64,000 nucleotides of DNA from Streptomyces sp. Mut1 (GCF_030719295.1 NZ_CP120997.1:930001-994000); one strand, 5' to 3'. Shown: positions 45,953 to 55,254, numbered from the stretch's first letter. Program-made: numbers and translations. The notes: generated from the sequence alone by a model not told the origin.

Positions 45953-46340
45953 TGGTAGCCTCCCGGGTCGCTTTCACGGACACCTGAGGACAGCCCCGAG
46001 ACGTCGATACGTTTACGTCCGGCCGGCGATCGACCGGCGCGCGGCTCCGGCAGATCCCACCCGCCTCGGCCGGGCGGCGCATCGTCGCGGCAGCCCGAGC
46101 ACCCTCGGAACCCGGCGCCGGGCCCGATAGAGTGCTTCACCCGGGAAGCGCCTCGGACCATGGCCGGAACAAGGGCCTCGATAGTCCCTGTTCCTGCTGG
46201 TCAAGGCACTTTCTGCTTTTCTGCCCGACTGCCGGACAGCCCGCTTCGTGAAAGCCCGGGGCTGGTGTGAGTCGGCAGAGCCGCATTCCCATCCTCTTCG
46301 GGGAGGTTTCACCATACTTCGAACAGGTTTATGCCCAAGA

Positions 46341-48194
46341 GTGCTCATTGTCGGATCGGGCCTGGCCGGCGCCGCCACCGCTATGCGACTGCTCCGTTTC
46401 GCGCGCGACCCCCTGGAAGTCATTCTGCTGGAGCGGCGTTCCGACTACCGGTGCGCGGGTGTCGCCTACCACCGCGACGGCAACCCCTGGGGTCATGTGT
46501 TCAACATCCAGGCGGGCCGGATGTCGGCCTTCCGTGAGGACGTCCACGACTTCATCCGCTGGGCCAACTCGGAGGCCGACCGCGGGGACTGGCCGGCCCC
46601 CTGGGCCGGGATGACATTCGCCGAGGAGGGACCGGCACCCCGGCGGATCTTCCAGGACTACCTGGTCGACCGGCTGGCCGAGGCCAGGCGGGAAGCCTGT
46701 CCCGGTGTCGTGCTCGTCGAGGCGGACGGCGAGGCGGTCGACCTGGAGGTCCGTCCGACCGGCGTCGATGTGACGGTGCGCCACTTCTCCCCGGACGGCG
46801 CGGGGAAGGGTTCCGGAGGCGGGCAGGACCGGGAGACGACGGTGCTCTTCGCCGACCGCGTCATCCTCGCGACCGGCCTGGAGCTCAGGGAGCCGCCGTT
46901 CGCCGCGGAGGTGCTCGATCACGAGTCCTTCGTGCGCAACCCGTACTCCGCGGCCGGCGTCCGGAAACTGACGACGCTCCCGCCCGGGGCGACCGTGGCG
47001 ATCGTCGGGTCCGTGCTGAGCGCGTACGACTCGGCGGGCCTGCTGTTGCGCCAGGGCCACACGGGGAGGATCCATCTGGTCTCCAGGACCGGGACGGTGT
47101 TCCGTACGTACCCCGCGGGCCATGAACACGAAGTGGTGCGGCTGCCCTGCCCGAAGACACTGCTGGAGCCGTATGCCCATCGTGAGGAGTTCCTGGCCCG
47201 GGTCCGGAGCGAGTGGGAAGCCGCGTGCTCGACGGTCCTCCGCGAGCACCCCGGCATCCACCCGACCGTGGTCGCGGAGCGGGTGGCCAAGGCGTGGGAG
47301 CCGCATCTGCCCAAGGCCATCGAGCTGATTCCCTCCGCGGAACTACGGGGGCTGCTCGATGAGTTCGGCACCGCGATCGCCGCCTTCCGGGTGGGCGCGG
47401 TGGAGTACACGATGGAGATCATCGAGCGCGCGATGCACCCGGCGGACGGGACCGTGCGACTGGTGGTCGGCAAGGTGGCCGGGATCAAGCCGACGGAGTC
47501 CGGGCGACTGGCCGTCTCCGTCGACGCCAGGAACGGGACCCGGTCCATCGAGGCCGACCTGGTGATTTCCAACTTCAGCAGGGAGTCGGACTACGCCAGG
47601 GTCGGCCGGCCGCTCTGGAGGAACCTCCTGCGCCGGGGGACGGCGGTCCCCCACGAGCGCACCGGGCGCGGTCTGGAGGTCGACGAACGGGGGGCGCTGC
47701 TGGGGCCCGGCGGGGAGGCGGCCGGGCCCGTCTTCGCGGTCGGTGTGCTCAGGGAAGGCGACGAGATGGTCCGGAACGGCCGGACCGGTGCGTTCACCTT
47801 CAATCTCGCGGCCATCAAGAACCACTCGATCGCGGTTGCCGCACATGTCATCGGGCGGCTGGAACCGAGCGACGACGTTTTGGCCGAGAGCTTGGCCAAA
47901 TACTATGCCCGTTCCAGCAATATCAAGGAAGTGGACCGGGCCGAATTCGAGGAAGCTGTGACTCTGGAGGTGAGGAGGCTGGCCACACGTACTCGAAGTG
48001 AGCGGGAACTCATCGATTCCCGTTTGGATTCCTGTATTCGGGCCGTGGCGGAACCGCCTGGCCTTTCGGTGGATGCCTCCCGGCGCGACCGCCTGATGAG
48101 GGTTGTCGTCAACCGGGCAGCCGTCGAACGGCTCACGGACATCTCAGTTACGCCGAAGGAACTGCGCAGACAACTCGGGATAGCGAACTCCTAG
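46341..48194 (+). CDS. FAD/NAD(P)-binding oxidoreductase-like protein
   Basis: The roughly 618-residue flavoprotein has the dinucleotide motif VLIVGSGLAGAATA at its very N-terminus, then FNIQAGRMSAF and RVILATGLELREPPF. A second Rossmann-like site is degenerate (VAIVGSVLSAYDSA, lacking the later glycines). The C-terminal 130 residues are an added helical region. It resembles the NAD_binding_9/YdhS-type group, with no known substrate. The start is uncertain. The GTG at 46341 is conventional. A strong GGGGAGG site instead fits an in-frame ATA at 46314, and an in-frame GTG at 46248 has no site. The Enzyme I-like gene follows after 15 bases. Confidence 0.75.
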   Translation: MLIVGSGLAGAATAMRLLRFARDPLEVILLERRSDYRCAGVAYHRDGNPWGHVFNIQAGRMSAFREDVHDFIRWANSEADRGDWPAPWAGMTFAEEGPAPRRIFQDYLVDRLAEARREACPGVVLVEADGEAVDLEVRPTGVDVTVRHFSPDGAGKGSGGGQDRETTVLFADRVILATGLELREPPFAAEVLDHESFVRNPYSAAGVRKLTTLPPGATVAIVGSVLSAYDSAGLLLRQGHTGRIHLVSRTGTVFRTYPAGHEHEVVRLPCPKTLLEPYAHREEFLARVRSEWEAACSTVLREHPGIHPTVVAERVAKAWEPHLPKAIELIPSAELRGLLDEFGTAIAAFRVGAVEYTMEIIERAMHPADGTVRLVVGKVAGIKPTESGRLAVSVDARNGTRSIEADLVISNFSRESDYARVGRPLWRNLLRRGTAVPHERTGRGLEVDERGALLGPGGEAAGPVFAVGVLREGDEMVRNGRTGAFTFNLAAIKNHSIAVAAHVIGRLEPSDDVLAESLAKYYARSSNIKEVDRAEFEEAVTLEVRRLATRTRSERELIDSRLDSCIRAVAEPPGLSVDASRRDRLMRVVVNRAAVERLTDISVTPKELRRQLGIANS

Positions 48195-48209
48195 GACGCG
48201 GAGGACCAG

Positions 48210-49424
48210 TTGAGCGGGCGACGAATTCAAGGGTTCCTGTTGAGCGACGGAACAGAGAAGGTGCTGCGCGGCACTTGTAACCGCACAAGGAGTCCACTTC
48301 AGGGATCGATCCTCGTCGCCAGTTCCCTCGAAGCGGGCCTTTACGACGCAATGGTGGCGTCACGTGCGGTCGTCTGCGGCGCGGGCGGGCTGACCGGGCA
48401 CATGCAGTCCATCTGCCGCGGCAGGGGGATACCCGTGCTCCGTGTCGACGAGAGCGACCTCGCCGGCGTCACCGGCGAGGTGACGCTGCATCTGGAGAGC
48501 CAGTCGATCGTTGTGGAGTCCGGCACGGTTTCCCGGGCCGCGAGCCCGGCGGCGGACCCCTCACTGGACGATCTGGGCTCGGCCTGCGCGGTCATCGCGG
48601 ATCTCCAGGACATCGCCACGATCAACGCCTGCGGTCCGGACGCGAAGCGGGTCGACTCCTTCTTCATCCGGGAGGAGTTCCTCTGCCTGGCGGCGGGCCT
48701 GCGTCCGCTGGACGCGGTGGGCGGCAGCCCGGCCGACATCACGGCGTACGGGCAGGCCGTCGCGGACCGGCTGTGCAGGTTCGTGGAGGCTCTCCTGCCC
48801 GAGCAACGGCTCGTCCTGCGGCTGCTCGACCTCCGCTCCGACCACGCTGCCCGGGTCACCGAGCTGGCTCAGGTCGCGGTCGAACCCAACCCCGAACTGG
48901 GCCTGCACGGCGCCCGCTGGCTGCTGGGTTCGGACGCCTACCGGGACGCGCTGCACGCGGTGCTCGGATCCCTGCGCAAGCGGCTCGGTGACGAGGTGGG
49001 CCGGGTGCACCTCTCGATTCCCTTCGTCAACGACGCGGAGGAGTTCGCCACGCTGAGCAGGCACCTGGAACTGCCGGCCGACATGCCGGTGTCCGCGTTC
49101 ATCGAGACGCCCGCGGCGGTGCACGCCACCGCGGAGATCTGTGCCTCGGGGGCCAGCGAGCTGTTCGTCGGCACGAAGGACCTGGTGCAGTTCTACCTCG
49201 CGGCGGACCGGGGCAACCACCTGGTCGCCGGGTCCTATCAGACCCGGCACCCGGCCGTCATCGACGGCATACGGAGGGTGGTGGAGTCCGGGCGCGCGGC
49301 GGGCACCCCGGTGAGGGTGTTCGCGCTGGGGGCGGACCTCGGCCACTACCTGGAGCAGCTGCCGACCCCGGACGGCTACATGATGTGCACGGCCGAGCTC
49401 CAGCAGGTGATCCTCAGGTCGTGA
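48210..49424 (+). CDS. Enzyme I-like PEP-utilising protein lacking catalytic Cys
   Basis: This 404-residue protein aligns by eye with PtsI in the same window. It keeps the swivelling phosphohistidine motif (GGLTGHMQSICRGRGIP, His64) and barrel landmarks (FFIREEFLCL, VLRLLDLRSD, EPNPELGLHGAR, FIETPAA, AADRGN). It starts directly at the swivel domain, so the HPr-binding helical domain is absent. The GTND motif is GTKD, and the catalytic CGE region is FALGADLGH, without cysteine. It cannot serve the PTS; a different PEP- or phosphate-transfer role is likely. The TTG at 48210 has GGAGGA upstream. It is co-transcribed with the flavoprotein. Confidence 0.8.
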   Translation: MSGRRIQGFLLSDGTEKVLRGTCNRTRSPLQGSILVASSLEAGLYDAMVASRAVVCGAGGLTGHMQSICRGRGIPVLRVDESDLAGVTGEVTLHLESQSIVVESGTVSRAASPAADPSLDDLGSACAVIADLQDIATINACGPDAKRVDSFFIREEFLCLAAGLRPLDAVGGSPADITAYGQAVADRLCRFVEALLPEQRLVLRLLDLRSDHAARVTELAQVAVEPNPELGLHGARWLLGSDAYRDALHAVLGSLRKRLGDEVGRVHLSIPFVNDAEEFATLSRHLELPADMPVSAFIETPAAVHATAEICASGASELFVGTKDLVQFYLAADRGNHLVAGSYQTRHPAVIDGIRRVVESGRAAGTPVRVFALGADLGHYLEQLPTPDGYMMCTAELQQVILRS

Positions 49425-49435
49425 CTCTCGACGTG

Positions 49436-49480
49436 CCGGCCCCGGACCCTCGTACTGGGCGTACTCGGGTCCGGGGCCGG
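49436..49480. terminator. Hairpin after the Enzyme I-like gene
   Basis: A 14-bp perfect stem (49436-49449 with 49467-49480) closes a 17-base loop between the convergent Enzyme I-like and AraC-type genes. There is no T-tract. Confidence 0.7.
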
Positions 49481-49536
49481 TGCGGCGAGAGGGCGCGCAT
49501 GGCGTCGGCCGGCAGACGGGAATGTGCCGACAGGGC

Positions 49537-50415
49537 CTAGGGTGACACCTCCGGCACGGCCCTCAGCCGATGCGCTCCGGCCCGGCCCCACGGATCCGCC
49601 TGGCAGTCGCCCGCACAGGGAGCCCTCCCGAACCCGCTGTCGGCGAACCCTGCCTCACCGGACGGGACGGCGTGCAGCGGCCGGTGGTACGGGCCGTCCA
49701 GTTCCGGAAGGGCCAGCAGGATCGGCAGGTCGAGCTGGGTGGCCGCCCGTAATTGCACATCGGCGTTGTACATACGTCCGCCGCGGGCCCGGACCGCCCA
49801 CCCCGAGCCGATCAGCCTGGGCAGGCGGACCTGCGGGCCCGGCGCGCCGTCGTGCAGCATCACGGCCGCCGCCCGGATGAACCACAGCCCGTCGGGGACG
49901 TTCAGGCGGAACGGACGGCACTCGTCAAGAATGTCGCAGGAGCGCGGCAGTCCCTCCATGATCGGGGTGCTGAAAGCACCCACATAGACCCGGACCGGGC
50001 CGACGTCGGCCGGGAAGTGCAGCCTTCCGGCCACGGTGGACAACCCGTGGCCGGCCTGGGCGGCCGGCAGGGTGAGCGGGGGCATGCCGCAGCGGGCCAG
50101 GAAGCGGTACCTGGTCGGCGCGATGCCGACGCTGCGGGTGAAGCGGCTGGTGAACGTGCCCAGGCTGTTGTATCCCACTCGGTAGGTGATGTCCGAGACG
50201 CTGGCAGCGGTCTCCAGCAGGTGCCGCTTGGCCATGAACAGTCTGATCGCGGCGAGGAACCGGCCCGGCGACGTCCCGGTCACCTCGTTGAACATCCGCG
50301 AATAGTGGAACTTGCTGTAAAAGGCAGTGTCCGCCAGTTGTCCCAGGGAGAGCGGGTCGGCGTGGTGATTCCACATAGCTTTTATACTGCGCTCGATCGC
50401 TGCCTCTGTGGCCAT
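49537..50415 (-). CDS. AraC-family regulator
   Basis: The 292-residue regulator carries its AraC DNA-binding domain at the N-terminus (about residues 5-105: LSLGQLADTAFYSKFHYSRM, then VSDITYRVGYNSLGTFTSRF). An effector domain of unknown ligand follows, with VYVGAFSTPIMEG and two cysteines. This order is reversed relative to AraC itself but common in actinobacteria. The ATG at 50415 follows GGGGGAT. It converges on the flavoprotein/Enzyme I-like operon, a plausible target, although operators were not identified. Confidence 0.88.
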   Translation of the reverse strand: MATEAAIERSIKAMWNHHADPLSLGQLADTAFYSKFHYSRMFNEVTGTSPGRFLAAIRLFMAKRHLLETAASVSDITYRVGYNSLGTFTSRFTRSVGIAPTRYRFLARCGMPPLTLPAAQAGHGLSTVAGRLHFPADVGPVRVYVGAFSTPIMEGLPRSCDILDECRPFRLNVPDGLWFIRAAAVMLHDGAPGPQVRLPRLIGSGWAVRARGGRMYNADVQLRAATQLDLPILLALPELDGPYHRPLHAVPSGEAGFADSGFGRAPCAGDCQADPWGRAGAHRLRAVPEVSP

Positions 50416-51576
50416 CCGTATCCCCCGGCTTTGGATGCTGAGAATGCATTTGCATGTGCACGGAAGTACCAATTGCCTGTCGGGAACTTCGGGATCCCCG
50501 ATCAGAATTGTTCCGGTGAGCGGTCGCAGCGCGGCCCGGCCCACCGGCGCGTTCGTTACAGCGAGTTACCCTGCGGGTTGGCGGGTCCGTCTTGGGTTGC
50601 CTGATCGTTCTGTACCGGTCGTGCGGTGGCTCCCTCATGTGGCGGTACACCTTCCCCGAACGTGTCGAACTCGGCCGATGCCGTGGCGGCCGAGTCTGGC
50701 GGAGGAATATCGTTTAACTGTTCGAAACCGTTCGCATCTTCAAAATTGCGGTTTGAGCAGGACGTTGAGAGAAGATGGCCGAAAATCGCGTTTACGGTAC
50801 CGCGTCCGTTGAAGGCGTTCAGTGCGATGCGGATTAAATCTCTGCCCCGGAACGGGTTTCATCTGCTTCACCCGCTGGTGGAGCTGGGGGACCCGAAGCG
50901 GTGTTCGAGGCAGCCCGGCGCAACCGGGACACGTCGGCGCGTCCCCGACTCCAAGCACCACCTCGTCGTCGTGGCCGTGATGAAGTAGTTCCTCAAGTCT
51001 GGGGTTCCTACCGAACTTGGGGACCGGAGGTCCCGCCGGCACCGGGACGTCACGGTGCGGTGGCCTGTCTCCGCCGCTGTTCGACACAGCCATTTCGGCG
51101 CTCCGCCCGACGCCACGCTCATCGAGCACGGCTTCGTGGCGCTTGGGCACGGCTCTCGCGACGACGCCGAGAATATGCGGCACGAAGATCACTGAAGTGC
51201 TCAAGCCATCAGGGCCGCTGATTTCACGGGCCAGGACCCGGACCGCGCCCGTGAGTGAGCCATTCGCAGCGGCCACCGACGGGGACGAAGGCGCCGTTGG
51301 CGCAACGCATGAGGCGCCCGTGCGTCGAGGAGACATTCGAAGTCTCAACTCGTCGGCACGGGCGCCTCATTGGCTCCCCGTCGTGCTCATCGTCACCCGC
51401 GAGGACGGCCGCGGGTGGAATGGTGTTCCCGAAGTACGCGCTCGGCTCCCAGGGGCGGACTCCCGTCGAGGAGCGCGGCTACCCGGGCCGGGCCGAATCG
51501 CGCCGCGAAGGGCTCGGCAATGAACAGGCCCGGTCACACGCTCCGCGCGATGACCGGGCCAGGGAGCCGATGTCCC
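50416..51576. other. About 1.2 kb with no recognisable gene
   Basis: GC is lower and codon bias is lost here. Open frames occur on both strands (for example 50740-51348 minus), but none shows domain motifs or a ribosome site. The stretch contains a 15-bp inverted repeat at 51309-51370. It looks like decayed or recently rearranged DNA. The left part (50,420-50,800) probably also holds the AraC gene's promoter. Confidence 0.5.
51309..51370. repeat. 15-bp perfect inverted repeat
   Basis: ATGAGGCGCCCGTGC (51309-51323) is exactly complementary to GCACGGGCGCCTCAT (51356-51370). The 32 bases between also pair partly. No T-tract follows, and the nearest gene end is 200 bases away, so a terminator role is doubtful; a remnant of a small mobile element is possible. 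Confidence 0.7.
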
Positions 51577-52350
51577 TCAGTGGCGCCCCAGAGGTTCGAG
51601 TGCGCTCGCGGAGCCCTCCTCGGAGCCGGCCGGGGCAGCCGCGACTTCCACGTCCCCCAGGAGACCGAAACTCTCCCTGACCGCCCGCTTCTCCTTCCAG
51701 AGGTGGTAGACGGCGATACCGAGGATGACCGTGCCCACCGCGTTGGCCACAAAGTGCCACCAGACCCGGTACGTCGCCAGTGCCGGGCCCGGTTCGATGG
51801 CTCCGAACCAGGTGGACAGTCCGATGGCCCGGCTCGCGCCCAGCGCCACGGAAGCCGTCAGCACGATGTGCTCGATGCCGTGGATGCCCTGCATCCAGAC
51901 GCCCATCCTGGCCCACTTGCGCGCCTTCAGCTGTCCGGCGACCCGGTGCGTGATCTGCACGATGCCGACCAGTCCGGCGAGGAAGATGAAGTTGCCCACC
52001 AGGTGCAGGATCTCCATCCCGAGGGCGGGCTTGCCGGCGTCGACCTGACCCATCCCACGGGCAAAGCTGTCGGCCCACGGAGTCATCCACGCGGGAGCGT
52101 AGGGATGGGCGATCCAGTAGCCGGCCTGCGTGACATGTTCCTGGAAGTGGCCGATCTGGCCCACCACGCCAACGCCTACGAGCCCCACGGCGACTTTGTA
52201 CAGCCACGGCCTCACCTCCCTCCGGTTCCCGACCGCGAGCACGGCGACGGCGGCCCACATCGCGACGGCCCAGCCGATGAAGAGAACAGCGCCCACGGTG
52301 TCCACCGTCGAAACGGTGGGTGCCATCCCAGGCATGCCGGAGTGATCCAT
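51577..52350 (-). CDS. Histidine-rich polytopic membrane protein (DUF6008-like)
   Basis: This 257-residue protein has about six transmembrane helices. Histidines recur inside or next to the helices (MDHSGMPGM at the N-terminus, GHFQEHVTQ, EILHLVGNF, GIHGIEHIVL, WWHFVAN), a pattern suggesting bound copper, haem or other metal. The DUF6008 label is from memory and should be treated as tentative. GGGAGGAA precedes the ATG at 52350. The C-terminus is a soluble Ala/Glu tail. It is divergent from the hydratase/lyase operon and separated by nearly 500 bases. Confidence 0.7.
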   Translation of the reverse strand: MDHSGMPGMAPTVSTVDTVGAVLFIGWAVAMWAAVAVLAVGNRREVRPWLYKVAVGLVGVGVVGQIGHFQEHVTQAGYWIAHPYAPAWMTPWADSFARGMGQVDAGKPALGMEILHLVGNFIFLAGLVGIVQITHRVAGQLKARKWARMGVWMQGIHGIEHIVLTASVALGASRAIGLSTWFGAIEPGPALATYRVWWHFVANAVGTVILGIAVYHLWKEKRAVRESFGLLGDVEVAAAPAGSEEGSASALEPLGRH

Positions 52351-52767
52351 ACGAAGTTCCTCCCTGGTTGTCTCTCAACTGTGCGGAAAGATCGCAGAAA
52401 CAGCTGCCGGAGTGCGGCACCCCCTGAGGTGGTTACCGAATTCCGAGACCAGCGAGTAAGCACATCCCTGGGTTCCCCCGGCACGAGCGGAACCAGCACC
52501 CTCCCGCTGCTCACGATGGCGAACTGGCCTGCCTACGTGCCTCCCGCACAACAGACTGCCCCCGGTTCGCCGGGTTCGCCTCTTCCAAATTGCTCTCTTC
52601 GGATCCCGGCGTGGTGGGACCGGACCTCGCCGGCGGCAAGGCCCTTGACCGCGTGCGACCCCGGACAGGTGCACCCGCCGCCGGCACCGCCGCGGACCGC
52701 TCCGGACCGATTCCCGGCAAAGCACATTGGGAGAAGCCGACCCGATACAGCCGATGTGATGCTCATA

Positions 52768-52787
52768 TCCGTGGCCGGAGCCACGGA
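52768..52787. promoter_or_regulatory. Perfect 20-bp palindrome upstream of the hydratase/lyase operon
   Basis: TCCGTGGC (52768-52775) and GCCACGGA (52780-52787) flank CGGA. It lies 60 bases upstream of the start at 52847 and is a good candidate operator for a MarR-, PadR- or TetR-type regulator of phenolic acid metabolism. No such regulator gene is adjacent. Confidence 0.5.
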
Positions 52788-52846
52788 CGGTGGATTGGTG
52801 AATTGCTGTGCGCGTGCGCACTTCGTCTGGAGAAGAGGCCAAAAAA

Positions 52847-53671
52847 ATGATCACGCTGGACACGGTGAACGTCGAGATCGACGGACCGAAGGCCACGATT
52901 TACCTGAACCGGCCGGGCAAGAAGAACGCGATGAATCCGCAGATGCACCTGGATATGAACGAGGCCCTGGACGCGATCGAGGCGGCCGGAACCGTAAAGG
53001 CGGTCGTCGTGACCGGCTCCGGTGACAGTTTCAGCTCCGGGATGGACCTCGAAGAGTGCTTCCTGCGGCCTTTCGACGACCCGCAGTTGTTCTACCGGAC
53101 CAATCTGGTGGCGCTCAATTGGTTCAAGCGGCTGAAGGCCTTCCCCGCGGTGACCATCGCCAAGGTGAACGGGTACGCCTTCGGCGGTGGGTTCCTGGTG
53201 GCGGGGATCTGCGATCTGGCCATCACGTCGGAGACCGCGAAGTTCGGACTCTCCGAAATCAACTTCGGCATCTTCCCGGCGGGTGGAGCCACCTGGGCGG
53301 CCACCCACAACCTGCCGCGCAAGCAGGCGCTGTACTACATCCTCACCGGCGACACGCTCACCGGGCGGCAGGCGGAGACGTACGGGCTGGTGAACAAGGC
53401 CGTCCCGGCGGATCAACTGGACGCGGAGACCGACCGGATCGTCGGCAGGATCGTCAACAAGAACCCGATCACCCTGGAACTGGCGAAGCAGGTCTATGAG
53501 CGCACCACGACCATGGACCTCCCGGCGTCGATCGACTACGACCAGGCGAAGCTCTGGGAGCTCTCCCGTCTGAGCGGCAACGAGTGGATCAACGTGGCGC
53601 TCAAGCAGTTCGAAAAGCGCGACTACCAGCCCGGCCTCAGCACGTACAGCCGGGTGGACGCCGCGTCATGA
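52847..53671 (+). CDS. ech: Hydroxycinnamoyl-CoA hydratase/lyase (feruloyl-CoA type)
   Basis: This crotonase-fold enzyme is predicted to hydrate feruloyl- or p-coumaroyl-CoA and split off acetyl-CoA, giving vanillin or 4-hydroxybenzaldehyde. The 274-residue length matches HCHL. Diagnostic segments are NRPGKKNAMNP, the oxyanion-hole GMDLEE and FGGGF, the catalytic glutamate in KFGLSEINFGIFP (Glu137), QALYYILTGDT, and a tyrosine in IDYDQAKL that matches the substrate-phenol-binding Tyr239 of the Pseudomonas enzyme. GGAGAAGAGG precedes the ATG. Its stop overlaps the CoA-ligase start (ATGA). A simple enoyl-CoA hydratase role is the alternative. Confidence 0.82.
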   Translation: MITLDTVNVEIDGPKATIYLNRPGKKNAMNPQMHLDMNEALDAIEAAGTVKAVVVTGSGDSFSSGMDLEECFLRPFDDPQLFYRTNLVALNWFKRLKAFPAVTIAKVNGYAFGGGFLVAGICDLAITSETAKFGLSEINFGIFPAGGATWAATHNLPRKQALYYILTGDTLTGRQAETYGLVNKAVPADQLDAETDRIVGRIVNKNPITLELAKQVYERTTTMDLPASIDYDQAKLWELSRLSGNEWINVALKQFEKRDYQPGLSTYSRVDAAS

Positions 53672-55218
53672 TATTCACCGGCCCACGTCCGCGCGTCCAC
53701 GTTCCCGAGACCACGTTCACCTCCTTCATCCTGCGGCAGGCGGAGCAGTACCCGGACCGGCTGGCGACGGTCGACGTGGACGGGGAGAACGGTCACACGT
53801 ACGGGCAGCTCGCATCGGCGGTGCGCCGCGCCGCCACCGGACTCCATGCCCGCGGCTTCGGCAAGGGCGACGTGCTGGCCCTCCTCGCCCCGAACGTGCC
53901 CGCCTACCCGGTCGCGTACCACGCCGCCGCCCTGGCGGGCGGCACGGTGGTGGTGCTCAATCCCCTCGACACGGCGGACGATCTCACCGCCCACCTGAAC
54001 GACACCGGCGCGCGCCTGCTGGTGACCGTGCCGTCCGAGGTGGCCAAGGCCACGGCGGTGACCGCGCGGACGAAGGTCGAGGAGATCATCGTGTTCGGTG
54101 AGGCGGAGGGCGCTACGTCGTTCTCCGCACTGCTCGCCGACGGAGCGCCGCCCGAGCCGGCCATCGACCCGGCGCGGGACGTGGTGACCGTGCTCCACTC
54201 CAGCGGCAGCACCGGTTATCCCAAGGGGGTGCTGCTGACCCATCGGAACATGATCGCCAACGTGCTCCAGACCAGCCTGGTCGCGCCCCTGGACGAGGCC
54301 GAGACGGTGCTCGCCGTCCCGCCCTTCCACCACGCCTTCGGCCTGATCATGACGATGAACGCCAGTCTGCTCCAGGGCGCGACACTCGTGACGATGCCGC
54401 GCTTCGACCCCGAGGCCTACCTCAAGGCGATCCAGGAGCACCGCGTCACGCGCCTCTACGTCGTACCGACCATCGCCGTCCTCCTCGCGAAGAGCCCGCT
54501 GGTGGACCGGTACGACCTCTCCTCGCTCCGCTCGATCGTCTCCGGCGGCGCCGCGCTCGACCCCGGTACCGCCGAGCTCTGCCGGCGGCGCCTGGGGGTG
54601 AGCATCGGCCAGGGATACGGCCTCACCGAGGCACTGGTCTCGTTCATGCAGCTCGCCGACCCGGTGGCCCCGGGGTCGGTCGGCCCCACCTCCCCCAACA
54701 TCGAATGCAAGATCCTCGACATCACCACCGGCGAGGAACTCGGGCACAACCAGGACGGCGAGGTCCTGATCCGCGGCCCGCACGTGATGAAGGGCTACCT
54801 CAACGCCCCGGAGGCCACCGCCAAGGTGCTCGAACCGGACGGTTTCCTGCACACCGGCGACCTCGGCCATGTGGACGAGAACGGAGAACTCTTCCTCGTC
54901 GACCGCATCAAGGAACTCATCAAGTACAAGGGCCAGCAGGTGTCCCCGGTCGAACTCGAAGCGGTCCTGATGTCGCACCCGAACGTCACCGACGCGGCGG
55001 TCATAGGCGTGCCGGACGAGGAGGCCAGCGAGATCCCCAAGGGATTCGTGGTGACCGGCGAGCCGGTCACGCCGGAGGAAATCATGGCTTTCGTCGCCGA
55101 ACGGGTCGCCCCCTACAAGAAGATCCGGCGGATCGAGTTCATCGATCAGATCCCCCGCACACCGGTCGGCAAGATCGAGCGCCGCAGTCTTCTGGCCCGC
55201 GAAAAGACCGGCCGGTAA
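53668..55218 (+). CDS. 4-coumarate/feruloyl-CoA ligase
   Basis: This 516-residue adenylate-forming ligase probably activates hydroxycinnamic acids for the upstream hydratase/lyase. The P-loop-like VLHSSGSTGYPKGVLLTHRN, the GQGYGLTEA motif, the FLHTGDLGHVDENGELFLVDR hinge and the catalytic lysine in RTPVGKIERRSLL are complete. The adenylation pocket cannot be read reliably for substrate choice. Coupled translation with the lyase makes a two-step unit: acid to CoA ester to aldehyde plus acetyl-CoA. A strong terminator lies only after the next gene, so DUF899 may share the transcript. Confidence 0.88.
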   Translation: MIFTGPRPRVHVPETTFTSFILRQAEQYPDRLATVDVDGENGHTYGQLASAVRRAATGLHARGFGKGDVLALLAPNVPAYPVAYHAAALAGGTVVVLNPLDTADDLTAHLNDTGARLLVTVPSEVAKATAVTARTKVEEIIVFGEAEGATSFSALLADGAPPEPAIDPARDVVTVLHSSGSTGYPKGVLLTHRNMIANVLQTSLVAPLDEAETVLAVPPFHHAFGLIMTMNASLLQGATLVTMPRFDPEAYLKAIQEHRVTRLYVVPTIAVLLAKSPLVDRYDLSSLRSIVSGGAALDPGTAELCRRRLGVSIGQGYGLTEALVSFMQLADPVAPGSVGPTSPNIECKILDITTGEELGHNQDGEVLIRGPHVMKGYLNAPEATAKVLEPDGFLHTGDLGHVDENGELFLVDRIKELIKYKGQQVSPVELEAVLMSHPNVTDAAVIGVPDEEASEIPKGFVVTGEPVTPEEIMAFVAERVAPYKKIRRIEFIDQIPRTPVGKIERRSLLAREKTGR

Positions 55219-55254
55219 TCGCAACTCCGAAGCAGACCACCCAGGGAGAACCCG

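Noticed and set aside
46331..46537. ATG frame near the flavoprotein start
   Set aside because: It is out of frame with the Rossmann motif and encodes only a low-complexity shadow peptide.
50740..51348. 202-codon minus-strand frame as a decayed transposase
   Set aside because: No DDE motif, no terminal repeats at its ends and no recognisable domain. It was left as unassigned sequence.
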